A stretch of DNA of 64,000 bases. Origin: Paguma larvata. Taxonomy: Eukaryota > Chordata > Mammalia > Carnivora > Viverridae. The notes under the pieces are model-generated. The model ran no database searches. It was not told where the DNA came from and saw only the letters and a program-made list of their open reading frames with translations. Within the stretch, counting starts at the first letter, position 1. Each line of letters opens with the position of its first letter. The translations under genes and the position numbers were made by a program. The stretch covers positions 65,486,500 to 65,550,499 of the forward strand of contig CM057827.1 in assembly GCA_030068075.1 (NCBI GenBank). The letters run 5' to 3'. Shown one piece after another: positions 55,273 to 64,000 of the stretch.

Positions 55273-55455
55273 TCTTTTTAAGTTTTTTATTTATTTTGAG
55301 AGAGAGTGTGTGTACATGAGCAGGAAATTGGTAGAGAAAGAGCGAGAGAGAGAATCCCAAGCAGGCTCTGTGCACTGGACCTCACCAATCCTGAGATCAT
55401 GACCTGAGTTGAAACTGAATCAATGCTTAATTGACTGAGCCACCCAGGAGCCTAT
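55273..55455 (-). mobile_element. Carnivore SINE (SINEC), antisense, internally deleted
   Basis: AAGTTTTTTATTTATTTTGA tail side, GA-rich block, GAGATCATGACCTGAGTTGA and head TTGACTGAGCCACCCAGGAG. About 30 bp around the GCTGACAGC region is missing. TAATTTCATTTTA repeats at 55260-55272 and 55456-55468 are the target duplication. Confidence 0.94.
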
Positions 55456-55539
55456 TAATTTCATTTTAAATAAGTGCATTAATTTACATACTATTATACA
55501 TTGTACTGCACATGTAACCTCTCATACTTCATTCAGTTA

Positions 55540-55760
55540 CTATATTACTTAATTTTTTATGTCTCCATAAACAGTGCTAATGGCTCCGTGGTGTCTTCTT
55601 ATCACTGTTTACTTATCCATTCTCTTATGGCTGAAAATTTTAATTTCTTCAAATTCTGTTCTGTTTTGCATAACGTTGCTTTAATTATCTTTACTCATAA
55701 GGCTTGCTTTATTTTCCACAATTCTTAACATAGAGTCCTAGGAAAGAATTTAAGGCTTCA
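55540..55760 (-). mobile_element. Possible old L1 fragment, antisense
   Basis: GTGGTGTCTTCTTATCACTG, TTACTTATCCATTCTCTTAT, TTGCATAACGTTGCTTTAAT and TAGAGTCCTAGGAAAG resemble the antisense of the L1M ORF2 3' region ('tattccattgtatgg', 'attaaataatgctgc', 'aaattcctagaagt'). Confidence 0.4.
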
Positions 55761-55979
55761 GAATGCCTAAATTTTAAGTCCAGATTTCTTTGAGATCATA
55801 ACTTATATTCTGGAGATAGGAGAGAAAGAAGTGGTATGAAAGCTAAATTTTTAGCTTAGACTTAATGCTCCCTCACTGTCCACAAAGCATGGGTTCTAAA
55901 TGGAAAGCCCAGGAATAGGAGACAACATTAAGGGACCTTGGACAAAGATTTTGTTTACTGGGTCCACCCCCCTGTCCAG

Positions 55980-56090
55980 TAATGCTCATCTGCAAATGGG
56001 AAACACATTTGAGCACAGAATTGTTGCGAGCATGAATGAGATAATGAAAATGAAATCTGCAGTTCTAGGTAGTTTCGAGTTAGCATCTAT
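55980..56090 (+). mobile_element. Possible MIR SINE, 3' half
   Basis: CTCATCTGCAAATGGGAAAC, GAATTGTTGCGAGCATGAAT and GAGATAATGAAAATGAAATC resemble 'cctcatctgtaaaatgggga', 'gttgttgtgaggattaaatgagataatg'. Confidence 0.5.
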
Positions 56091-56095
56091 GCCGC

Positions 56096-56155
56096 AAGCA
56101 TTTTTCCTGTATAACAAATTGGCCACAAGGCAATTTTGTTGTAAAAGATAAAAAA
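56096..56155. repeat. Diverged inverted repeat, left arm
   Basis: Read antisense, this arm gives CAAAATTGCCTTGTGGCCAA then TTTGTTATACAGGAAAAATG, resembling the sense text at 57055-57125. See the right arm. Confidence 0.45.
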
Positions 56156-56471
56156 ATAATAACCGATTGACAATATGGTTTGACAGTTTGCTGGTTTCAA
56201 CTGGCTGACAGTTTGGTTTCATTTCTCCATTGGTATAGTACTTCCATTTTTATATTATAATCTTAGCCCTTTTAATGATCTATCCTGTGGTGCAGAGTTT
56301 TGAGCTGGCTTTTCCCAAAGAACTTTGGAATGTCTGTGAATGGACACATGAGACAATATGCCAAGAACAAACAACAGTTTGGGAAAGCTTTCATGACACA
56401 ATGAAAACTCGGTTGCAAATATGCATCCTAGTATTTGGAAACTGATACTGCTCTTAAGGAAAGAAGACATT

Positions 56472-56598
56472 CTACCAAAAAAAAAAAGAAAGAAAGAAAA
56501 AAAGAAACGGTGTGGTGCTAAACAAGAAAAAGAATCAACAGGCAGGAAAACAAAAACAAAAATACACAAAACACAAAAACACAAACAAAACAAAAAGG
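56472..56598. repeat. A-rich simple repeats
   Basis: An (A)n/(AAAG)n run near 56478-56508 and an (AAAAC)n-type run at 56548-56597. The 60-codon lysine-rich frame and its antisense are artefacts. Confidence 0.9.
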
Positions 56599-56713
56599 TA
56601 TAATGCTATGAATGAAAGCATTTGAAGACAAGTATTTAGGTACAGCCCACAAAATAAAATCAGTTATTTGCACAGTATTGCCATGAATCTACACACATTT
56701 AAAAGTATTCAAA

Positions 56714-56927
56714 GGGCGCCTGGGTGGCTCAGTCAGTTGAGCGTCCGACTTTGGCTCAGGTCATGATCTCACAGCTCATGAGTTCGAGCCCTGCATCGGG
56801 TTCTGTGCTGACTTCTCGGAGCCTGGAGCCTGCTTCAGATTCTGTGTCTTCCTCTCTCTCTGCCCCTCCTCCAGTCATGTTCTGTCTCTCTCTCTCTCTC
56901 AAAAATAAATAAACATTAAAAAAATTA
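56714..56927 (+). mobile_element. Carnivore SINE (SINEC), young-type
   Basis: Sense copy: GGGCGCCTGGGTGGCTCAGT, GCGTCCGACTTTGGCTCAGG, GAGTTCGAGCCCTGCATCGG, GAGCCTGGAGCCTGCTTCAG, TC block, AAAATAAATAAACATTAAAA. Perfect AAAAGTATTCAAA duplication at 56701-56713 and 56928-56940. The frame beginning MAQSVERPTLAQ is SINE text. Confidence 0.97.
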
Positions 56928-57051
56928 AAAAGTATTCAAATATTTCGTATTTCACAATAAAGTGTTTATAATTTTGTTAGTCATTTTTTTTATGTTTCAC
57001 TCTATGTTTTTTAACGAATGCCTGTCTTTGATTTTTTTGTGTGTTTCTAAC

Positions 57052-57130
57052 TTTAATGGCAAAATTGCCGTACAGCCAATTAGTTATGCAGCAAGGAAGC
57101 TTGCCACAAAAATGCCTGTGGTAAAAATAC
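57052..57130. repeat. Diverged inverted repeat, right arm
   Basis: GGCAAAATTGCCGTACAGCC, AATTAGTTATGCAGCAAGG and GCTTGCCACAAAAATGCC resemble the reverse complement of 56096-56155 over about 60 bases. The arms are about 0.9 kb apart and could be the ends of an unrecognised DNA transposon. Confidence 0.45.
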
Positions 57131-57548
57131 CAGCCCTGGAAAACTGCAAAAGAACTCTATAGTGCATTCAGAGACCAGGTAGGTAGCAGAACTGAGGGGA
57201 AAAATAGAGAAAGTTGTGGAAATTTTGATCAATGAAGGAAACGCAAGCCCAGGATAAAAGCATCAAAATGAACAGACACCGTCTGGGCTACCAACTTGTA
57301 CCCTTGATTTAAAGTGATGTTTCTATCCTTCACTTTTCTCACTTGCCTTTCCAGCCTTCTTTCCCTGGCTGAAACCTGGGCTTTTCCTCCACCAACAGCA
57401 CTCATCTCCAGTGGCTCCTCTTTCTTGAACTTCCCCTGAGTCATGAAGGCAGTGGTAGGAGTAAAATTCCTTGAGTCGCTATGTAACTTATGTGACATTT
57501 TGCTGTGATTATTGCAGCCATCGTCACTTCTTATCACTATTTGGAAAG
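57131..57548. other. Unassigned DNA with an open minus-strand frame
   Basis: The minus strand is open for roughly 110 codons here, joined upstream to about 65 codons read through the neighbouring SINE. The resulting 178-residue frame (57229-57765) starts in SINE sequence and has no recognised domain or splice context, so it is not called as a gene. Confidence 0.45.
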
Positions 57549-57558
57549 GCTTCACTTT

Positions 57559-57775
57559 CTTTTTTAAAAAAAATTTTTTAATGTTTATTTTTGAGAGAGA
57601 GAGACAGAGCATGAGCAGGGGAGGGGCAGAGAAAGAGGCAGACACAGAATTTGAAGCAGGCTCCAGGCTCTGAATGGTCAGCATAGAACCCCGTGCGGGG
57701 CTCGAACTCACAAACTGTGAGATCTTGATCTGAGTCGAAGTTGGATGTGCAACTGACTGAGCCACCCAGGTGCCC
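57559..57775 (-). mobile_element. Carnivore SINE (SINEC), antisense
   Basis: TTTTTTAATGTTTATTTTTG tail side, GAGAGACAGAGCATGAGCAG, GCAGGCTCCAGGCTCTGAAT, CGTGCGGGGCTCGAACTCAC and head ACTGACTGAGCCACCCAGGT. GCTTCACTTT repeats at 57549-57558 and 57784-57793. Confidence 0.95.
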
Positions 57776-57793
57776 TTAGAAATGCTTCACTTT

Positions 57794-58644
57794 TTAACCT
57801 GGCTCTCTCATTATTTATTTTTAGTAAATGTAATATATGGTCATCATAGAAATGAAAACATACCACAGTATATAAATGAAATTAAAAGTCAAACCTCTTC
57901 CTCTTACCTTAAGGTTCCAATCTGCTTAACTAAAACCTAAATCTCAGCAAAAGATCTTGTTTTCTCTTAAGAATAATAAAGAAACTTTCAGCTCAGCTTC
58001 CTCTCTACTTCAAGTGTTTCTAGCGCATTCATATATACACATATATAATGATCAATGATCTATGACAATTCATAAATATATATTTAGGTGAACAAGGTCT
58101 TTGTTTTATTTCCCAAATTAGTCTCTCCTCCTCTTCAACCACTTAGAAACTTTGAGCAAATGTTTCTCTTTTCTTCCATTAAGAAATCACATTCCTTCCT
58201 CTGAAATGCTTCTTTCTCCCAGCCTATATACACACCAGGCTTCTAATATCTTATACATCCTACAGGAGTCTTGCTCTCACTTCAGGCATTAGTGTTTTCT
58301 TTTTTACCTACTTCCTTAGTCCTTGAAAAAAAAGTTCTGTTGGTTCATTCCAGCATCATCCTGTCCCTCATTAATGTGGTAATAATATTTCCCTCTCTTT
58401 GTAGAAATTCGTTCCCCTGTTAGTGTGATTTTGGTTAAGCTACCGATCAAAGAGGAGGGCACCTGACATAACTCGAAAAATAACACACAAACATAGTAGT
58501 CCCAGAGTGGGCAAGTGAACCAGCCAGAGTGAATCAGAGTTTTTCTGAGATTCATTTATGGTTGCTGGGACATTATGAATTTAAGGTTGTCTGAAGTCTC
58601 TGACCTATCTAGGGAGAGAAAGAGACAGACACACCAGACACACA

Positions 58645-58708
<64 letters not shown>

Positions 58709-58979
58709 AATCATCAGAAGTAGGTAGACCCAAGAGTTCAGGGTGAAGAGAGGAAAGAGGAGAGATTTAATGAATTTATTTATGTCCCTTGGTTAGGATT
58801 AGGATATGCCTCCACCCAGTGTGGCACATGTCTTTTTTCTACAGTTCAAGTTTGTTTTCTCTAACTTGTAATCAACATTTTTCTGAATTATATTCTCTAA
58901 TTCCTATTAACCGCCTGATAACTGGGTCTGTGCTCCCATTAGTGTGCTGAAATACTCTCTACATATTTTAATTGGCATT
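57794..58979. other. Unassigned DNA with a compound microsatellite
   Basis: No gene or transposon recognised. Contains the (CA)n(GA)n at 58639-58702. The minus-strand frame at 58316-58555 has no family features. Confidence 0.5.
58639..58702. repeat. Compound (CA)12(GA)20 microsatellite
   Basis: Twelve CA units switch directly to twenty GA units without interruption. Confidence 0.98.
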
Positions 58980-58989
58980 CAAAGTTCTC

Positions 58990-59198
58990 CTTTTTTTTAA
59001 TGTTTTATTTTTGATAAACAGAGAGAGACAGAGTGTGAGCGGGGAGGGACAGAGAGAGAGGAGACACAGAACCCAAAGCAGGCTCCAGGCTCTGAGCTGT
59101 CAGCACAGAGCCCCGTGGGGGACTGGAACTCACAAACCATGAGAACATGACCTGAGCCGAAGTTGGATGCTTGACGGACTGAGCCACCCAGGCACCCC
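58990..59198 (-). mobile_element. Carnivore SINE (SINEC), antisense
   Basis: TTTTTTTAATGTTTTATTTT tail side, GCAGGCTCCAGGCTCTGAGC, TGTCAGCACAGAGCCCCGTG, ACATGACCTGAGCCGAAGTT and head GACTGAGCCACCCAGGCACC. CAAAGTTCTC duplicates at 58980-58989 and 59199-59208. The frame on the minus strand starting MAQSVKHPTSAQ is SINE text. Confidence 0.96.
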
Positions 59199-59208
59199 CA
59201 AAGTTCTC

Positions 59209-60344
59209 TTAATAGTCATGATCTTAAACCTTCAGTGTTTGACCATGTTGCCTATGTTTCTGTATCGCTTTAGATATTTTAAGCTGAAAAGGATTTCTTC
59301 TGGGGAGTTAAATGCTTCAAACTTATTGGAAGTCCTGGTGGAGTGGAACTCAGGAGGCTGCCTCTGCATCATAGGTTGAAAGTCATGCTCCTACGATGTA
59401 GCTGTCGGGAATCTGCAGCCCCTACTGCTGCCCCTACTGCTGCCGCTTTGGCAAAGACTCCCACCGGCAAGGCTGGCAGCTAGACACTGGAATGTGGAGT
59501 CTGCCACGGCTTGTTAGCCGCTGGTTACTGGAAAACGACCTCTGTCTCTCTTCTGCCTTTTAGATATTGTATGAGAGCATCTAATAGAATGCAAGCCACA
59601 TCCAGAAGCCCAGTTGCCAGGGAAGTTAGGAAATACAGATTTTAAATTTCTATCCTTTCCATAGAATAAGGGCAAAATGGACATTTTAAGATCTGATCCA
59701 GGACTTTATGAAATTTTCTTTCTGACAGCTGTCTACTTCCTGGTAACACATGGCACCATCTTTTCTGTCCTCCTTCCTCTCAGATGCTTCCTTAGTGTAC
59801 TTCACAGTTTAAATTGTTTATATCCAAGAAAAACCAGGGATTTCCAGAGCTGTCACTCTTGACTTCTCCTCCTCTTTCCCTCATATACAGTCTCCATATA
59901 CTCCATACACTTGGGTTTCAAATATTATTTTTATGCAAATTTCTCTTACCTTGACTAAAGTCCATTCTCCAGGACGAGTCATAGATGAAAAGCGATGGAA
60001 TTAATTGAAAAAGTAGAGTCCACTTGAATAAAGGGATCTGAAACTTATGATTGGTAAACTCTTCAAAAGGGCCAGCTCCGTGCTTATGCTCCTAAATCCA
60101 GAGTAATACGTTGAAAAATAAATACGAAGAAGGCATGGATGAAGATATAAAAGACACATTTATTGTACCAGCTGGAATTCTTCAGGCTCCAGGCTTTTCT
60201 CTCTCCATTCTTTCACTTCCAGTCTATCAGTGTTGTTTCCACTCTGGTTGCAAGACAGCTGTAGCCGGTCGGGGTCTCCTAGGCAGATACAACCAGGCCC
60301 ATTGAATTTTCATGGAGCAAAACCTTTCGACGAAGCCCTTAGGA
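59209..60344. other. Unassigned DNA with a GC-rich islet
   Basis: Positions 59400-59540 are locally GC-rich and contain a perfect 12-bp tandem pair CCCCTACTGCTG at 59419-59442. Blocks at about 59590-59660 and 60165-60300 look like old repeat sequence but I could not name the family. No exon is supported. Confidence 0.45.
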
Positions 60345-61399
60345 GTCATCCAATGGTCAAATTCCACATTTATGACCTATTAAATTACACGGCTGTGATC
60401 TATCATACTTCCATGCATCACCCTGTGCTTGTCACAGCAAGTGCCCTCCTTAATCCCATCACCTACTTAACCCATCTCCCCGCCCTCCTCCCCTCTGTTA
60501 ACCATGAGTTTGTTCTCTATAGTTAAGAGTCTGTTTCTTGGTTTACTTCCCCCTCTCTTTTTTTCCACCTTTGCTTTTTTATTTTGTTTCTTAAATTCCA
60601 CATATGAGTGAAATTTGTCTTATTCCTACTGGCTTATTTCACTTAGCATAATACCCTCCAGTTCCACCCATGTTGCTGCAAATGGCAAGATTTCATTCTT
60701 CTTTATGGCTGAGTAATATTCCATTGTGTGTATACATACATATACATATATATATACCACTTCTTCTTTATCCATTCATCAGTCCATGGGTACTTGGGTT
60801 GTTTCCATAATTTGACTATTGTAGATAATGCTGCTGTAAACATTAGGGTGCATGTATCCCTTCGAATTAGTATTTTTGAATTCTTTGGGCAAATTCCTAG
60901 TAGTGCAATTGCTAGATTTTAGGGTAGTTCTATTTTTAGTTATCTGAGGAACCTCCATACTATTTCCAAAGTGTCTGTACCAGTTTGCATTCCCACCAAC
61001 AGTGCAAGAGAGCTCCTCTTTCTCCACATGCTTGCCAACACTTGTTGTTTCTGGTGTTGTTATTTTAGTCATTCTGACAGGTGTTAGGTGATATCTCATT
61101 GTAGTTTTGATTTGTATTTCCCTGATGATGAGTGACATTGAGCATCGTTTTATGTGTCTGCTGGCCATCTGGATGTCTTCCTTGGAAAAATGTCTATTCA
61201 TGTCTTCTGCCCATTTTTCAATTGGATTATTCATTTTTTTATGGTGTTGAGTTTTATAAGTTCTTTACAGATTTGGATACATATATTTGTAAGATATTTG
61301 CAAGATATTCCATAGACTGCCTTTTAGTTTTGTTAATAGGTTCCTTCACTGTGCAGAAGCTTTGTATTTTGATGAAGTCCCAATAGTTTATTTTTACAT
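60345..61399 (-). mobile_element. L1 3' end, antisense, about 1.05 kb
   Basis: The least diverged L1 here. Antisense landmarks run in order: GTTTGTTCTCTATAGTTAAG and CACATATGAGTGAAATTTGT (3' UTR side), CTTATTTCACTTAGCATAAT, TGGCTGAGTAATATTCCATT, AACCTCCATACTATTTCCAA, GCATTCCCACCAACAGTGCA, AGGTGATATCTCATTGTAGT, TTTGATTTGTATTTCCCTGA and ATGTCTATTCATGTCTTCTG. It is 5'-truncated near 61399. A TA-rich stretch at about 60725-60756 interrupts it. Confidence 0.88.
60779..61234 (-). pseudogene. L1 ORF2 protein C-terminal fragment
   Basis: A 151-codon open frame on the minus strand, fully inside the L1. It contains [19 protein letters not shown], a signature of the C-terminal part of L1 ORF2p, preceded by [17 protein letters not shown]. 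Reverse-transcriptase and endonuclease domains are absent. It ends in a stop earlier than the usual ORF2 end. This is a remnant of a retrotransposon protein, not a host gene. Confidence 0.85.
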
Positions 61400-61935
61400 A
61401 AAATGGCTCTCTTCATTTTCCTCTATTCATTTTCATCCTGCACTGTTTTCTTTTTTCTTTTTTTTTTTTTTTTTCTGAAAATGGAGGTGAGGTGTTTCCA
61501 TTACAGGGATGACAGTGACAGTCCAAAGAGATTATTACTGCTGTGCTCTGACTTTCTGAAAAAGACTAGAAATTTTAATCTTCAGTGAATGAAAGTATCA
61601 ACAAATCTATATCTATCTTTCTTTGAGTTTTACGCCATTAGCTTTTTCTTGCATTTAAGATTGGCCCTATGTGAACTTAGGTGTGGAAAAAAACAAGCAA
61701 AAGGTAAGTAAGCAAACAAGAAGCAAAAGAAAATGGGAAAGAGAGAGAAAAACTTTCTTCAAGGACAAGGTATGGGTTTTTAGTAGATGTTTTGTATACT
61801 GATGGAATCCAGAGTAGGTTCGCTCAAGATCGAGTTCTCTCTGAGACATGTGAAGTTCTCCACGACAATGAAAACATTGCATTTATCACTACGTACTTTG
61901 CCATTGGCTTAAACTATTGATAGATGCATCCTTCA
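61400..61935. other. Unassigned DNA with poly-T
   Basis: A TTTTC/poly-T run lies at 61448-61473. No gene or transposon recognised. Confidence 0.5.
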
Positions 61936-62152
61936 GAGTAATGGTTCTCAACAGGAGTGATTTTTGCCCCCGAGGGGACATTTGGCAATTTCTACAGAAA
62001 TTTTTAGTTATAACAACTGGGGAGGGGGACGCTACTGGCATCTAGTGGGTACAGGCAAGGATTGCTGCTAAACAAACACATAGGACGGCTCCTCTTAACA
62101 GAATTATCTGGCTCAAACGTCAGTAGTGCCCAGGAGAGGGAACAACTCTTTA
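61936..62152 (+). mobile_element. MER20 hAT-type DNA transposon
   Basis: Sense MER20, near full length: ATGGTTCTCAACAGGAGTGA, TTTTTGCCCCCGAGGGGACA, TTTGGCAATTTCTACAGAAA, CTACTGGCATCTAGTGGGTA, GGATTGCTGCTAAACAAACA and AGAATTATCTGGCTCAAACG in consensus order. It is the best preserved of the three MER20 copies. Confidence 0.9.
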
Positions 62153-62334
62153 AAATAAGGAATTGTTTCTATTGTTGTGGAATTGTTAGAGGATATTAAT
62201 ATTTGCTAAAAAGAAAGCTTCTTTGTGTGTATAACAATTTTATACCATTTCCTAACATCATAGTTATTTTTGGAGGGGATTACGTTAGGTTTGTATTACA
62301 TAAAACTTAGCATACTTTGTTATTGTCTTTCTCC

Positions 62335-62435
62335 TGTCACTTGAATATAAGCTCTTTAAGTGTGGATCGTTTTGTTATTGTTATATTTCACTGATGGCAC
62401 ATAATAGGCACTCCATAAGTGTTTATTGTTCTAAT
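62335..62435 (+). mobile_element. L2 3' terminus
   Basis: ATATAAGCTCTTTAAGTGTG, TGATGGCACATAATAGGCAC and TCCATAAGTGTTTATTGTTC match the L2 3' terminal order. Confidence 0.6.
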
Positions 62436-64000
62436 AAAAGGCCTAGGTAGGGTTAAGTTATTCAAGTTTGAAAAAATCATTTTTGCTCTAGATAACTTTT
62501 TTCTGTCCTTCTTTTCTTCAAAAAATTTCATAGATGCCTTGTTATGTCAGCCACTTGTTAAGATTTCTATCTCTATAAACAATATGAATATGTACACACA
62601 CCAAAATTTTTTATTCAATCCAAGAAACTCACAGACACCATAAAGACACTCATAAAATCTCAAGATCCTGAGATCTTGACTAAAAAAAATTAGGAAAACT
62701 GTGAAACCAGAGGTGCTATCGTTAGCCAAATATCCTGCTGCTTTTAATTGTGGTAAACCTGTGAAATTTAAGAAAAAAACAAAAGGATCCTCACAAAGTC
62801 AATCAACAAACTACCCAAAGTTTCAAATTTTATACCTATGGAAAGAATCTTACTGAATCAAAAATTACTTCTAGAAACATCAACTACATTTCATTCAGTA
62901 GGTATTGCTTCTGAGTCCTTAAATACTCTATAAGTTGAGACAGACATTTTCCCAGTTAATATTTCAATCTATTTATAACAAAGATCTTCCATAAGCTCTT
63001 CTATATCAACTTAAGTAATTACAAGTTTCAACCAGACTTTCCTTATTTATAACCTATTTGCAAGGAAAAGGCAAAAAAGAGTGCAATATTTTTTGAGGGG
63101 GATTATTTTCTATTGATGGGTGTCTGTTGACAGAATCCTTATCATTTCTTGCCAATTTTCTCAAAGAACATTGTGACAACTGCTCACAGCAGGCAGAGTC
63201 AGACTCCAGAATTGATTTTGGCAATCTGTATTGATCATATTGTTGATGATCTTTAAAACATCTTGCTATCCCAGACTTTACTTATGTCAAGGAGAATTAA
63301 CAAATCTATCTGATATTGGTATGTTCATGCCTCTACCAAATCTTGAATTCTGAAAGAAAAAAGAAGCATAGGAAGTAGATTATAATTGTCATCAATATTT
63401 AAGAGTCATCTCTAGCCAAAAAGCGTCAACAAGCTAATAGAACATTTTTCAAAGACGCTGCTCCCATTTTATTCAACTGCATAATGACTTCAGAGGTTCA
63501 TAAATGAAAATCATAGGAAAGCCTATTTATCTTTGAGCTTTCTATTTTGCTTTTGTTCTTTGTGTAAGAAAGAAGAAAGGTGTTTGAAGGCCACAATGGA
63601 GGAAATGTGAAAGGAAAGGAAAAGAAAGAAATAAGAGACAAAGAGAAAAAGAAATAGAGAATTTTTTAATGTTTGCTATAGTTTTCTGCTAAAATATGAG
63701 AAAAAAAGATATCGAAGGGCTAATAATAGGAAAATGAGAATTTGGAAGCCAAAGAGACATTGATTTAAATAAATATATCTGCATGTGTAGTAATGTTTAC
63801 ATTTGTATACATATTATACAAATACATAGATATGTATTTGCTTTGTGCAGTGTTCCTTTCAAGAACACTAGGAAATATGTTTGTGTATATTTCATTTTTC
63901 TTCTTACATAATTTTCATCTTACAAAGGGAGAAAATAAAGTGCAGAAAGAGTAAGTGATGAATAAGAAGTCACCCAGTCGGTGGGAAGAATGGAGACTAT
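62436..64000. other. Unassigned DNA, about 1.6 kb
   Basis: AT-rich. A purine-rich tract lies at about 63560-63665 (mostly AAAG/GAAA). Frames at 62419-62643 and 62547-62729 (minus) overlap each other and have no family features. Confidence 0.5.

Overview
This is a gene-poor, AT-rich stretch of mammalian nuclear DNA, almost certainly from a carnivore and most likely from the cat family (Felidae). The main evidence is about twenty tRNA-derived carnivore SINEs. They have the GGGGCGCCTGGGTGGCTCAG head, a (TC)n block, and the AAAATAAATAAACATT tail that I associate with feliform SINEC elements; dog SINEs usually have a different tail. Around them are L1 fragments, ancient mammalian MIR and L2 fragments, MER20/MER5 and Tigger-type DNA transposon fossils, one MaLR-type LTR and many microsatellites. 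No bacterial features occur. I found no protein-coding gene, spliced exon series, RNA gene or CpG island. Every longer open frame is either transposon-derived, low complexity, or unsupported.

Layout. 0-4 kb: L1 3' ends, MIRs, an L2 tail and an old SINE. 4.0-5.7 kb: a SINE beside a Tigger-like transposon that keeps both terminal inverted repeats and a broken transposase N-terminus. 5.9-9.3 kb: long L2 fragments split by a SINE. 9.3-15.4 kb: mostly unassigned, with a (TTTC)n tract. 15.4-18.5 kb: an inverted SINE pair and an L2 mosaic. 19.2-24.7 kb: three plus-strand L1 segments, one with a full old-L1 3' end. 25.3-26.6 kb: an L2 split by a MER20 and a MaLR LTR. 27.0 kb: the youngest-looking SINE. 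30.2-34.4 kb: a repeat-sparse stretch with retained CpGs, three octamer motifs and a 16-C run, the best candidate for conserved non-coding DNA. 34.4-38.6 kb: a second inverted SINE pair, L2, two hAT elements side by side and an ATCT tetranucleotide repeat. 38.6-45.3 kb: mostly unassigned, with a GC-box/E-box islet at 41.5 kb. 45.6-48.3 kb: an L1 mosaic with a probable twin-priming inversion. 49.5-50.4 kb: a recent 120-bp direct duplication, copies 765 bp apart with one mismatch. 51-59.2 kb: dense SINEs. 60.3-61.4 kb: a fairly young L1 3' end encoding a 151-residue ORF2 remnant. 61.9 kb to the end: MER20, an L2 tail, then unassigned DNA.

Nothing here works together as a pathway or operon; the window is a record of successive transposon insertions. 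I saw no undescribed biological system. The items most worth checking are the 120-bp duplication, the octamer/CpG stretch at 31.2-32.1 kb, the Tigger-like element and the diverged inverted repeat at 56.1/57.1 kb. Repeat-family names were assigned by eye from remembered consensus patterns without any search, so subfamily names and exact ends are approximate.
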